DNA of 64,000 nt from Desarmillaria ectypa (lineage: Eukaryota; Basidiomycota; Agaricomycetes; Agaricales; Physalacriaceae). The DNA is taken from contig JAUDYN010000002.1 of the NCBI GenBank assembly GCA_030407005.1, positions 2,046,001 through 2,110,000 of the forward strand, read 5' to 3'. Positions within the stretch are counted from its first letter, which is position 1, and every line of letters begins with the position of its first letter. The notes below the pieces were generated by a model. That model saw nothing but the letters and a program-made list of their open reading frames with translations, was not told the origin of the DNA and did not search any database. The translations under genes and the position numbers were made by a program. This document shows, piece by piece, positions 50,225 to 61,528 of this stretch.

Positions 50225-51617
50225 ATGCAACACCTCTATTCGTATACTCGATATGCTTTCGTCGGTGCGTTGCCAGTCCCTCTGATTCTCTGTCTCAGTT
50301 TGACAGTGGTACAAGGTCTTTTCCTCGTTTTCAATGCTATCAATGCTAGTGTCGCTGTCTGGAGCCTCAGTCTTATTCAATTAATAGGATTAAAATGTCG
50401 GTGTGCTCATTTCCTGAGATCTATATGCTCATTCACTGGTTCTGCTAGATCCTCTTGATATATATTTAACGGTCGTTGGTGCTTGCGGGCTTGCTATGTC
50501 CTTCTTGATGTCTGTCGACTTCCCAGTCCGTGATGGTGGAGCATATGTTAACGTCTTATAGTGTCTTCGTTGAAGCTGCATACGACAATCCTATAACGGG
50601 ACGTGTGTGGTTTGAGTGTACATGGGTCGGGCTATTCTTTATAATGAATTTTTGTACGTATGCGTTACCGTTACCCTTAATCTGACGGCTGATGTCTCGT
50701 CAAGGTGGTACCGTCGCATTGTCAACATTAAAGCCTGCGCTCTGCACATTTGATGGCAAGTAGAAGTTTTTGACTTAAACAAATGGCTATCTGACATGCT
50801 CCCTCAAGCGCGTCGCCGAATCGGTGGTATTGGATGTGTATCCAATCAAGTTATCCAGGCTTTCTCATGGATCACCATTGTGCTTTGTCGGTTGATTTCG
50901 TACCTCTATTGAGTCCTTCTGACCTTATCCTGTTCAGTGTTTGGATACCTGATGATGTTGACTATAACCTGCCTCATTCGACAGAAGACGGATGCACGAA
51001 TATGGCTCTATCACATTCGCGATCTCGATACTCCCAGCAGCCGGCTGCCAAGTCCGCCTACGTCTCCGACCATACCTTATTTCCGTAAAGATAACGCTGC
51101 TATCGTTGCGCCCCTACCTCGGCGACCAGGACCTTCCGTAAATATGATGAGAGGCCTCGACTCATCGTATGATGTGGAAGTGTATGAACCACCACCAGCG
51201 AGAGTTCCCAGGAACAATTTCGTCCCCCAACCCAAGTTCTCAGTAGGCAATCAAGCTCCCGCGCCCTCCCTATATCCGCAACACGTTCAGTCATCTATGG
51301 TGATAACACCTTCTCGTATGCAGATGCAGGAACCAGCACATCCACACCCGAATAATCCTCCTTCTCCTCCACCACTTGGTGATTGGCCCAGAGCAGATAT
51401 CCTTTCAAGACCTGTACGTGCTACGTACAAACAGTTGAGGCGGGAACCACTCCCGGATCCAGATGATAGATATCTGTCGACTCAAACACCACATCGGGTA
51501 AGACCGACGGGACCTAGGATCCCATCGACTCGTACCCGCTTGCCACAGCTGGATCTGCACGTCACGTCGCCTACCAAAGGCAAAGAACGGCGGAGATTGG
51601 ACTCGGATTCATTATGA
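50225..51617 (+). CDS. MARVEL-like tetraspan membrane protein
   Basis: Predicted exons 50225-50264, 50307-50369, 50449-50509, 50562-50653, 50705-50755, 50809-50886 and 50938-51617 give 354 residues in a closed frame. Four hydrophobic segments appear: VVVQGLFLVFNAINASVAV, YLTVVGACGLAMSFLIVFV, VWFECTWVGLFFIMNFCG and VIQAFSWITIVLLFGYLMML, with a Cys-containing loop (LKPALCTF) after the third, the layout of fungal MARVEL proteins. The tail of about 200 residues is Pro/Arg-rich. Intron 5 (50756-50808) uses a GC donor (GCAAGT); the nearby GT would destroy the fourth helix. A related gene lies at 55703. Confidence 0.68.
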
Positions 51618-51857
51618 TTTAACTACGTACTCGTTCACTGGTTCTGGATGGGCTATGTTGTTGTAGGTTATTAATAAGGATGTTATTTGATGCATGTGGT
51701 AGATACACGAGGGGCACTACAGGCTGTCTCTGTCGCAGTTCGCGTCGCAGCCGAGTCGGATATTTATTTGAGGTATCGCTCCTTAAAAGGCAACCTTTTT
51801 TCCAGAGCCGGATGCGCTGGCACCGCTTTCCCAGATAGCCTTTCTCTCACACCCAAC

Positions 51858-54800
51858 ATGTCGAATCAACAGCTGGGCCCTCTTCGGTTCTTACTGTATC
51901 TCGCGCCAGTTTTGATTTTGGGTCCAATTATTGGCTATCGGCACCACACTAGTCCGTCTTTCATTCAGTTTCCCACCTTATAAGTTATTGCAACTTCGAT
52001 ATAGCACTGCCGGAACCTGTAACAGAGCTGTACGTCCCTTATTTGTTAATGCGGCGTTATTCTCACACGTTCACGAAGGATAAACAACCAGTCCAACCTA
52101 CCGCAGATCTGCGAAGCCAATATTTTAGAGTACTCTAGGATACTATCAGAGGACATTGGTTATCGAACCGTTGGGACTGCAGAACACGCGCAGGCCGATC
52201 TATGGATGCACCAGACAATCAAGGACATTAAGACTGAGTGTGACCGCATCGTGAAGGAAAGTGGCAATAGAAAGCTGGAGTGTGAAATATGGAGACAAGA
52301 AGGGAGCGGCAGTCACCGGTACGCATCGTTTCCGCTATGTTTCGCGTCTTCGGCGTTGATGGTTGTTTTTAGGTTCGACATAATGAATACGCGGCTTTAC
52401 AAAACCTATGTCTCCCTCAGCAACTTTATTGTTCGCGTTTCTGATGGTACCGACGAGGGAAAGAAACATGCAGTGCTTGTTAATTCCCATCTCGACAGTC
52501 AACTACCCGGTCCTGGGGCTGCTGATGATGCCATTTCTGTGGGAATCATGCTAGATGCCATTAGAGTGCTTTTAGGGACTCCTGATTGGAGTCCAAAGCA
52601 TTCAATAATCTTTTGTATGTGTTTTTTCCCGGAAATCACTTGCTGTCCGGGAGTAACCATCTACTTAGTGTTCAATCACGCCGAGGAATCCCTTCAAGAT
52701 GGTTCACACATGTTTTCAACTCAGCATCCGATCGCTTCGTCGTGAGTCCGCCGAACTTCATATCATTGTAAGCTACTGATTTCTACCTCTGAATCTGACA
52801 GTGTACGCGCCGTAATCAATCTTGAAGGTGGTTTCTCCCACGACGACTGCCATGCTATGTACTGACGCCTTGCAGCCGCCGGAACGACAGGACGCGAAAT
52901 TCTTTTCCAAGCTACTTCGAAGGAAATGATTGAAGCATATGCCCAAGTCCCGAGGTCAATGTCATGCAATGTTGCATAATTTCCGCTCTGACAACTCCTA
53001 CAGACCATTCGGCACTGTCTTCGCGAGTGATATCTTCGGAAGTGGGATAATCATGTCAGAGTAAGTCCACCTATCCTTCTTATCCCCCCCCCCCCCCCTT
53101 TAATCCCCATTTTCTAGCACTGATTTCCGACAGTTCCAAGACTACCTTAACGTCACTGGTCTAGATGTATGATGTACTGTTGTACATTTTACCTCTGTGC
53201 TGACGCGATAACAGATGGCGATTGTAGGTAATTCATACCTATACCACATGCGCAAGGACCTTGTGGAAAACATCGAGCCTGGTGTCGGTCAACACATGGG
53301 CGAGAACACTCTTGCCCTACTGCTACACCTGTCGGGTCATGCAAGTCCTCTTCCCCAATTAACAGATGGCTATAGCAAGCCTGAAATGGTGTATTTCAGC
53401 CATGTGATCCCGTACTTCTTCATATACTCATTTAGTACAGCCAAGATCATCTACGCTGTATTCTTGATTGTGACGACGGCGTTGATACGCTTCCGAAATC
53501 CTTTCCCTGCAAAGACCTTGGTCTTAAGCGTTTTGGCAACCCTTTTTGCCTTTGTGGGTGCGCTGGTGGGTGCAAATGCCGTAGCACTTGTCATGACCCA
53601 TGTGTTGGGAAGAAGCATGAGCTGGTTCAAAGACGAACTATCGACGATTGTGCTTTATGGGCCAGCTGCAATTCTCGGTACGGTGCTAACTTTCTACGGT
53701 ATTTTGCATCTGTTAATTGACTGGCATAGGCACCCTTGTCTCGCAGCTACTGTTTCCTCCTCTGCCAGAGGCCGCTGTGTATTCTTCCGTCTTGTTCGTC
53801 CAAGCAGTGGCTGCATTTGGTCTGCAACTTTTGGGCTTGGGCTCGGCGTCCTTGTTCTTCATTACAGCCCTTCCTTTGGTTATTGCCTACGCTCTGAATC
53901 CACTCTTTACCAGTCTCACTGGGGAGAGAGGAATTTCTGCATTGACGTATGCCTTTGGGTCGTTTATACCTCTCATCACAGGCACCCTTGTCATAGTGCC
54001 GACCATAGAAGTCTTTGTCCCGCTAGTGAGTCTCTCCTGAATAGCTTTCACTTGGAATCTCAGTCGTGTGTTATTTTTAAGACAGGCCGCATGTCTGCAT
54101 CGGCTCCAGCAGACCATCTCATCGCAACCATCGTCACCGTCGTTGGTTCGGTCGCACTTCCTCTCCTTGCACCGTTCTCTCACCGATTCGGGCAAGGTTA
54201 TCTGAAGGAGTTTGTTGTAGTTCTGCTGGTTGTGAACGCGGCGTTGATCGCTGTATTTGCCCAAAGAGATGTGTACGATGATATGCATCAAAGGAGAGTA
54301 TTTGTTCTACGAGTAGAAAACGTAACTACCCATGAACATCATCTACATTTGGCTGCGTCAGACGGCGCGCCTGGTTTCCCAGACCTTGTCCACGCTGTTG
54401 CTGGTGACTTTGGTGCGCAGGGTGCGGTCGCACAAAGTGTCGTAATGGACTATTATAATGGGGATTGGGACCCATTATATCCTTTCTCCGCTGCAAGTCC
54501 TTTTCATTGCCGTCTTCGATTTCACTGTCGCTAAACGTGCTTCTGCTAGTTTCTCACGCCATTTAAAATAGCTCTTCCTCCCACTACGCAAGGTTTCCTG
54601 GAAAGTGGTGGTGAGTTCGAGGTCAAGGCCGTAAATGATGCAAGGGATCTGGTCGCTGGTACTAGGAAGGTTACGTTGAGGATCTATCATCCGGGGCTCA
54701 TCTGGACAGGTTTGTCTGTGACTTTGATCTCCTTCACCTTCTGACTCTTTCCACACCCTAGTTATTGCCTTTGATGCGCATGTCCTCGAATGGAACTTGG

Positions 54801-55084
54801 ACGACAATCCTCCGGACAAGTACACGAGGCATCACATCAAGGAGGCCTCATTCTATGGACAAGATACATGGGAGGTGGAGATGGTCATCAAGGATGCTCC
54901 AATACAGGTGAATTATATAGGTCTGCTGGAGAAAGCGATGTGGCCTGGTAAGCGAGCAACAAAGGAAGAAGGCGGGGAGCCGATGAAGCTTTTTGAGCAA
55001 CTAGACACATGGCTGGACGAAAAGACCGGTGGTGAAGTTGATGCGACGCTAATAGGCGGCGTAGGGGGGGTGGTGACACTCTGA
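51858..55084 (+). CDS. M28 membrane metallopeptidase (vacuolar/ER, Pff1/ERMP1-like)
   Basis: Zinc aminopeptidase-type domain followed by multi-spanning membrane domains. Exons are 51858-51951, 52005-52029, 52079-52318, 52373-52614, 52669-52741, 52802-52827, 52876-52954, 53004-53060, 53118-53166, 53215-53677, 53730-54025, 54082-54496, 54572-54709 and 54762-55084, giving 839 residues. One N-terminal membrane helix precedes the peptidase core: SEDIGYRTVGTAEH, zinc ligands in VNSHLDSQ and GAADDA, the catalytic Glu pair in FNHAEES, and MSDTDF. At least seven helices follow (for example FFIYSFSTAKIIYAVFLIV) and then a lumenal C-terminal domain. Acceptors at 52078 and 54081 were chosen by homology. 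Intron 8 contains a 15-C run. Confidence 0.9.
53084..53098. repeat. Homopolymer run of 15 C inside an intron
   Basis: Fifteen consecutive C lie between the donor at 53061 and the acceptor at 53117 of the M28 peptidase gene. Such a run is slippage-prone and its true length may differ between individuals or reads. Confidence 0.9.
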
Positions 55085-55702
55085 CCTCTGGAAGGTCAGA
55101 TAGAGTACGCGGAATGGATTGTAGAACATGCTCATCTCTTGTATAATCAAATAATCATCATACTCCTCAGAGTAAAGAACGTGCTATACGTATTGTTGCT
55201 ACCTTCGCGTTTCCTTCTTCGACGCCTTGCCTGCGCTCCAAGTCCCCGTCGCGACAACGTTGTCCTCTTTTGTTTATTCCCACATTGCCGCCGTTACTGC
55301 AATCAAGCGCTTGCCGTTGGAGACAGCCAAGAACAAGAGCACAAGTTGAAATTCGAAGGACGAGATTTTCCTATGTCCTTTTGGGGATACCGAGGCGGCG
55401 ACATTGTCAGTCCGCCACCCATTGTTCTGGTTACTACCTTGTTGACCTTATTGTTCTTTTGTCCAGTATATATAGAACCTTTCACAAAAAATGCTTCCGT
55501 TTCAATCCCCGGTGGGCACTAGACCTTAGACGACCGAGCGTCACTACCACATTCTTTCCTCACGATTTCGAGTTCCACTGAGTGGCTTTACTTTCCACGA
55601 ATATGCACAATCCTTTTCTAATTGTCAGATTTGTATTTTTCTGTAAGACTGCCTTGTACTCGTTGCGTCTTATGGCCTGCTAATTACGGTGAACGACCAG
55701 CG
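55085..55702. other. Intergenic / possible 5' exons of the downstream gene
   Basis: A gap of 618 bp. Short ATG-led segments at 55489 and 55603 sit before GT sites but neither joins the next gene in phase. The region could contain a leader or an unrecognised first exon of the MARVEL-like gene at 55703. No other feature is seen. Confidence 0.4.
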
Positions 55703-56949
55703 ATGCTGATTTATTTCAGCCTACTCATCCTCGTGTTTGCGGCCTGGAACGTACATGCTACAAATGCGCTGGGTGCAACTGGTACGTCTGCTACGTATTT
55801 CTATCAGCTTCATCGCTGACATTTCCCGTGGCTAGTTTCTGGGTCTGCCGCATTGATGCTGTTTAATAGCTGCGCTACGCTCATTCTCATTGCTCTGTAC
55901 GCGATGCCGCCATTTCATTACTATGCCCCGTCTCACATGTCGCCAGCGCTATGGCAGAGATAGCCTTTCCACACATGAAATTTGCGCACGTCAAAGCGGA
56001 GCTCCTTTGGACGACCATGATAAGCATGTTCGATATCAGTAAGTCCTGAATAACAATGCATTCACAATCCCTCATATATCATTTCAAGGCGCATCCATTA
56101 GTCTCATTGCCAATGGACCTGTAATGACTTGTCAACTTACGGGTACGCCCTTCTACTGCTCATAACCGAATCTCAAATTTACCCTATATTATTGTAGCCA
56201 ATTGGTCCGTTTGCGCGTCTTCGACGCTTCTCGTTCCGACGACATGGCTGAAAAGTTTTCTTGGTGCGTTGTTATGGACTGATACCAAGACAAGGCTGAT
56301 CTGTAAGCCAGTTCTTGCGTATGTCTTTAGTCTCTTCGTGTCAGCGGTGACCCACTCCCATGAACACTCGAACATCTGGAGCAAGTCCGTTTACACTGTC
56401 CCTTGGTTTCGTTCCACTATCGCCGAATCATTGGATGGAGGCTCATCCCACACGGTCGCCGCCAAACTGGGATATGGCAACGACTCATGGAGTCAATATC
56501 TTGGTGACATTGCTTCCACGGGCGATCGCAAACGCAGGGTGGCAGAGAAGACGCACTGGGCCGATAAGACCCAGATTCGGCGGGGAGTTGACGATCCGTT
56601 TGTAAAGCGCAATGATGGTTCCACCTCTGCGAACTCGTCGCAGAGATCCAGCCAGGAGATCAGTTCGCCTACCTTTCAATCTCCCAGAACACCTCCGCTC
56701 CCCCCTAGAGCCGAGTCTAAACCACAATCTATCGGTTCCCGGTTTATTGAACGATTCCGCGAATCTCGTGTTCTGGCCCGACCGGGTCAGTCGCACTTCA
56801 GTATGGAGTCTACCATGACATCTGGAGGTGCATTTCCCCGCGACATTGACGATCATGACAAACCCATACCACTTCCTCGGCTGTCGGAGTGGATGAGAGC
56901 GGATGCTAAGAAAGGCATCACCGTTCATACAATCCCCATGTCTCCTTGA
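55703..56949 (+). CDS. MARVEL-like tetraspan membrane protein (second copy)
   Basis: Predicted exons 55703-55781, 55836-55896, 55947-56038, 56089-56142, 56198-56263 and 56312-56949 give 303 residues in a closed frame. Hydrophobic segments are FSLLILVFAAWNV, ALMLFNSCATLILIALAM, ELLWTTMISMFDISASISLI and VLAYVFSLFVSAV, with a Cys pair loop (VMTCQL, SVCAS) after the third, as in MARVEL-type proteins. The tail of about 180 residues is Ser/Pro/Arg-rich with a PPLPPR motif. Layout and intron pattern resemble the gene at 50225. The N-terminus is uncertain, because the first exon begins immediately with the first helix. Confidence 0.6.
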
Positions 56950-57100
56950 CGGAGCTCCTGGTATATCTTGATGACTTTGGATCACGAACAGTTACTGTCG
57001 GAATCTGCCATTTCACACAGACATTGAACTTTTGCCCCACGCACCAATCTTTGTAGCCCTACTATCATGTATATCCACGTTATAGATTATATAGGAAATA

Positions 57101-57857
57101 TCATAATTCGGCTGTCTCTGGCCCTTGAACATTCCATCGCAGTCGTGCTCTGAGTTCTTGGTTCTCACGACTGACAATTTCAAGTTCGGATTTTAGGCTC
57201 TCGAGCTGTCGGCGCGTATCCAGAAGAGCGTGGTCATTTTCTTCTGATATTTCGCCGGCACCCACGGTTATTCCTATGACAGTGGCGTTGAGGTGACGGA
57301 ACTGGGACTGGAAGGAAAAATAACATACCGCCGACAAGCTTCACCAAGCGCCACAGACGAAGAACAATAAGCAAGGCGCCAAGTTCCCTTTCTTTACCTT
57401 TCAAGGTAAACTCCAGAACAAAAGTTGTTATGATGATGGTAGCGTCAAAGAGGTGCAGTAGAGCATGAGTGACCTGCCCGAGGGGATTGTAATATTGGAG
57501 ACCAAAGGCCCAAAGGGCGAGAGGAATTTCAACGAGGAAGAATGTGGTGATAACGAGAGAAATGTGAGCCAGAACTTCAAGCCACTGGGGACCTTCTGGG
57601 CCTGTTGGAGTACAGTTGGCTGACAGGAGGGTATATCCAAGATCTACAAGCACACAAGTAGCGTCAATGGTAATCTATAATAGAAAATATTTATTCGTCT
57701 ATCCCCCAAGATTGCAATTGACAATACTTACCAAAGCGATTACGACCTTGTGGAAGAGTTGGGCCTCGAGGATTTCTCCCAGTTTTCTGCGCCAGGAATC
57801 GAGGGTGCCCTCGTCTTGTTCTGTCTGTAGCAAGGGCTGCTGCTCTGTAACAATCAT
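57101..57857 (-). CDS. HV1: Voltage-gated proton channel (Hv1 family)
   Basis: Voltage-sensor-only channel conducting protons. Exons on the minus strand are 57857-57732, 57674-57329 and 57273-57101, giving 214 residues. S1 carries the selectivity-type Asp (D46 in ITIDATCVLVDLGY). S2 is AHISLVITTFFLVEIPLALW with E91. S3 is LFDATIIITTFVLEF with D119. S4 is LRLWRLVKLVGG with R148, R151 and K154, the third charge being Lys where animal Hv1 has Arg. A C-terminal coiled coil (RRQLESLKSELEIVSRENQEL) should mediate dimerisation. It contains no pore domain. The S1-S2 loop holds a Cys (SANCTPTG). Divergent from FUN14 with 63 bp between starts. Confidence 0.92.
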
Positions 57858-57920
57858 GGTCGTTGCTTACCAAATACGGTGTCTCCATCTGACGTCACTG
57901 ATCCTTCTCTTCTTGCTACT
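57858..57920. promoter_or_regulatory. 63-bp bidirectional promoter, HV1 / FUN14
   Basis: The start codons are 63 bp apart, the closest divergent pair in the window. Both 5' UTRs must be very short, or the transcripts overlap at their 5' ends. The segment contains TGACGTCA at 57890-57897, a perfect palindrome matching a CRE/ATF-type bZIP site. No TATA box is seen. Confidence 0.55.
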
Positions 57921-58638
57921 ATGTCTTCCATGCTATTTCGCCCATGTCTCCGGTTTGTTGCGCCGCCATTCTGCCGCCAGAATTGCTTCAGGACAGGATA
58001 TCGATATCGTATTCGCTTCAGCTCTAATGAGGCCCTGGCAGCACCAAAAACACGCTTCTCGTTTACGCCGCGCTTTTTCAAAACAGCTGGCGTTGCAGGG
58101 GTAGGACTCGGAACCTTCTTGGCCACCAGGTCTTCCATTCATTGCGATGGTACGAGAATATTTCAGCATGATTGGTGGCAGGCCTTTACCTTTTGGATTT
58201 AGCTCCGATAGCAATGGAACCGTCAGCCCAACCCGACGTCCTTCCATCGCCACCCACATCCTCCGTCTCGATATACGAGCTCTCCTTTGGTACCGTCGCA
58301 GGCGTATGTTCCGGGGTATTCATCAAAAAGGGAGCGAAAGCAACGGCATTTCTATTAGGTGGCATCTTTGTGCTTCTCCAGGCAAGTTTGTTATGTTCTG
58401 AATTCTGTTTCTTACAAGGCGATAATAGTACCTGGTGTCATTTTCTGTCATACGCGTCGATTGGGTAAAAATGGGAGGGCGTTTTGAGAACCTATTCTAC
58501 ACAACGGACGCGACTGGCAGAAAGAAGTCGCCAACACTATATTCATTGTGCAAATGGATTGTAGATTTCTTGACGACAGATTTTCAACCGCGGGCATCGT
58601 TCGTCGCTGGGTTTGCGCTTGGCCTGAGGCTGGGTTAA
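57921..58638 (+). CDS. FUN14 family mitochondrial protein
   Basis: FUN14 proteins sit in the mitochondrial outer membrane; the animal member FUNDC1 is a mitophagy receptor. Exons are 57921-58149, 58203-58381 and 58429-58638, giving 205 residues. The N-terminal 70 residues are Arg-rich and unacidic (MSSMLFRPCLRFVAPPFC...), a likely mitochondrial leader. The FUN14 domain follows: ELSFGTVAGVCSGVFIKKGAK, TAFLLGGIFVLLQYL, VIRVDWVKM and FVAGFALGLRLG at the C-terminus. Intron 2 has a GC donor (CAG then GCAAGT) and acceptor AATAG at 58428. Only this junction restores the family sequence. Confidence 0.9.
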
Positions 58639-58742
58639 AGGCGGGCCGGGTTAGGTATTGGTAAAATGGTACATAACACCAAACAATGATCGAATTTTTT
58701 TTGTACCCTGAATTTTTAATTTTTCGTCCTCCATCCGCTATC

Positions 58743-61148
58743 ATGGGTCGTCGCGCTAAGAACAAGCAAGGTGCACCAGAACCACTCGAACCGAAACATC
58801 CAGATCTATCTCGAAAACGAAAGGCTGGAAACGACCTCAATGACAAGGAGACTGCTCCCAGACCCCCGAAGAAATTGAAGGAAACGGGACATATTAAAAC
58901 AACATCCCAGAACTCTATCAAGGACAAAGCAAGGGAATTCACTAAGGCAAAGGCAATACCAACGAAGGGGAAGCAAAAGGCTCGGATACATCCAAAGTCT
59001 CTAGACGGGTGGGATGATGTCGAGGAGCAAGCAGATTTGGATGCGTGCGTACTCTTGGCGTTTTTGAGGTTGATCACGTCCTGAATGCTATTGCAGGTCA
59101 CTTGTGGACGATGATTTAGATGATTTAGATGCAGAAGAGTGCGTCTACTCATCGACTTTACATGCTTCGATATCTACCTCACATGATATTAGCGATGAAC
59201 CTCTGCGAGGGCCCGTACAAGAGTTTCAATTCAGTGATGATGATGAAGAGGATGGTCCCATCCTTCCTTCGAAAGCCAAAAAGTCGAAACAAAGCGAAAG
59301 ACCTACAAAAATTATACCTACGGGTTCGGACAAATCCTCAGACTCTGATGAGGAAGATTCCGATGAGGATGGACCTACGACTATGGCCAACATGGAGGCT
59401 AAGTCCCGCGCATTAGATGCAAAGGCCGCTGCCGAGGCCCAGTTGGACGCTGAAGAATTGCAGCAAGCGGCATTCGACGAAGGGGATGGTGATCTCGACA
59501 TGGATGATGACGAAGACGAGGTGGATGGGGAAGACAAATTTCATCTACCTACGGCTGCTGAGGGGGAAGAGGAGAAGAAGTCAGGTGGTCCTGATGTACA
59601 TCTAGTACAGCGGCGCATGAGAGAATGCGTACGGGTGTTGAGTAGGTTCAAGAAGTTGGCCGAACCGGGACGGTAAGCACCGTTCTTTTGCTTGAACACC
59701 AATCCATATTGACAAATTCTCGTGTATAGCTCTCGATCAGAATATACTGATCAACTAGTTGCCGACATTGCAAGTTATTATGGTTATAACGATTTTTTGG
59801 CGGAGAAATTGTTTCTCCTCTTTCCCATCGCCGAAGTACGCCGTGTTTTGACTCCCTGTATTTTTTCATCTCACGCTTCTTTTACAGGCTATTGAGTTCT
59901 TTGAAGCTAACGAAGTATCCCGTCCTGTCACGATTAGAACAAATACTCTACGGACTCGGCGGCGCGACCTTGCACAGACACTAGTTAATCGCGGTGTTAA
60001 TTTGGAACCTATTGGTAAATGGACGAATGTTGGATTGCAAGTGTTCGAGAGTAGTGTCCCCATCGGTACGGATCATTATCTTTAGTGCGCTTGCTCCAGA
60101 AATTAATATTTCAACAGGTGCTACTCCCGAATATCTCGCCGGGCATTACATGCTTCAAGCAGCGTCTTCTTTTCTCCCCGTAATAGCTCTAGCGCCAGAA
60201 CCAAACGAGCGCGTCTTGGATATGGCTTCTGCCCCTGGAGGGAAGACCACGCACATTGCTGCTCTTCTGCAAAATACCGGAGTAGTGTTTGCCAACGATG
60301 CGAACAAGTCCCGAACGAAGAGTCTTACAGCGAATGTGCATCGTCTGGGTTGCAAGAATGTCATCGTCTGCTCTTATGATGGTCGAGAGTTTCCCAAGGT
60401 TATGGGAGGATTCGACCGGGTCTTGCTAGATGCTCCATGTAGCGGCACGGGCGTCATTAGCAAGGATTCAAGCGTGAAAGTTAACAAGGTACCTTACTTC
60501 TTTCTAATCACCACACATTCTCTTTTCACAAAACCCGTCGTTAGTCCGAACGCGATTTCACACTATTGTCGCACCTCCAAAAACAGCTTATTCTCTGCGC
60601 CATCGACAGTGTCAGCCCCGAGTCCAAGACCGGTGGATATCTGGTATACTCAACTTGTTCCGTTACCGTGGATGAGAACGAGGCAGTAGTGGATTATGCT
60701 CTGAAAAAACGGCCGAACGTCAGGCTGGTTGACACTCGTCTTGAGTTCGGGCGAGAGGGCTATACGAAGTATCGCGGGAAGAATTTCCATCCGAGTGTCA
60801 AGTTAACTCGGAGGTTCTATCCCCATGTGCACAATATGGATGGTTTCTTTGTTGCGAAGTTCAAAGTTGAGAAGAAGGGTAAGGAACGTCCGGTCGCTAC
60901 GCAGAAGGATGAAGCCGTCCCACAAGGGCTGGAGGCTGTTGAAGATACGGAAGCCATAGCGTTCGATTCAGATGAAGATCGGCCATATCTTGAAGGTTCG
61001 CTACTTCCATCTTTTGACGATTCGTTTATTAACTGTGGGATACTCGCTCGTAGATGCCAAACGCCGACGTATGAAGGCGAAGGGCTTACGGCCACCGCCT
61101 CGGACAAAGCCCCCTCCAGTCTCTTCCGCTGTATCAGCTACAGCATAA
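58743..61148 (+). CDS. NOP2: 25S rRNA cytosine-C5 methyltransferase Nop2
   Basis: Nucleolar SAM-dependent m5C methyltransferase needed for large-subunit assembly. Exons are 58743-59044, 59097-59672, 59730-59835, 59888-60065, 60118-60488, 60545-60995 and 61054-61148, giving 692 residues. The N-terminal 260 residues are Lys-rich, then strongly acidic (DMDDDEDEVDGED). The catalytic part has SRPVTIRTNTLRTRR, the SAM motif MASAPGGKTTHIAA, DAPCSGTGVISKD with one of the two Cys, and YSTCSVTVDENEAVV with the nucleophile Cys. MDGFFVAKFK closes the domain. The tail is basic. An in-frame ATG at 58686 exists but the MGRRAKNKQG start fits the family. Confidence 0.96.
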
Positions 61149-61528
61149 GTAGTCTACAACAGTGAGGAAAGGGTCTAGGCTGATCATATCATTATGCAAT
61201 CCTGCGTTCCACATGGATCTCGTTACTTGGACATATTCTATTGTTTCACGATCCTTCCATCAGGCGGGTGCCTCTCTAATCTATGATGGCCAGGAGAAAC
61301 GATAAATGAGAGACGTTGGTCGCTCACAGTGTAATACTTCTAAAACGAAAAGTAAAAATATAATTTATTTGGACAACTACAGATACTTTTCCAACAGACG
61401 TGAAGGACCTTATTTTTATATAAAGGGACATTCATGGACCGTATAACAACAGATGGTGCAGGTGTATATTATCGAAAGAACGTTCGCAATCGCGATCAAG
61501 TACTTAGTACCTTCCGCCCTTATGACTG
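61149..61528. other. Intergenic gap between convergent NOP2 and Rim9-like genes
   Basis: A gap of 380 bp, AT-rich, holding the 3' UTRs of the two convergent genes. No coding or RNA feature is recognised. Confidence 0.45.

Noticed and set aside
50760..50808. GT donor four bases downstream of the GC donor in the first MARVEL-like gene
   Set aside because: It puts the next exon in a frame without a membrane helix and with an early stop.
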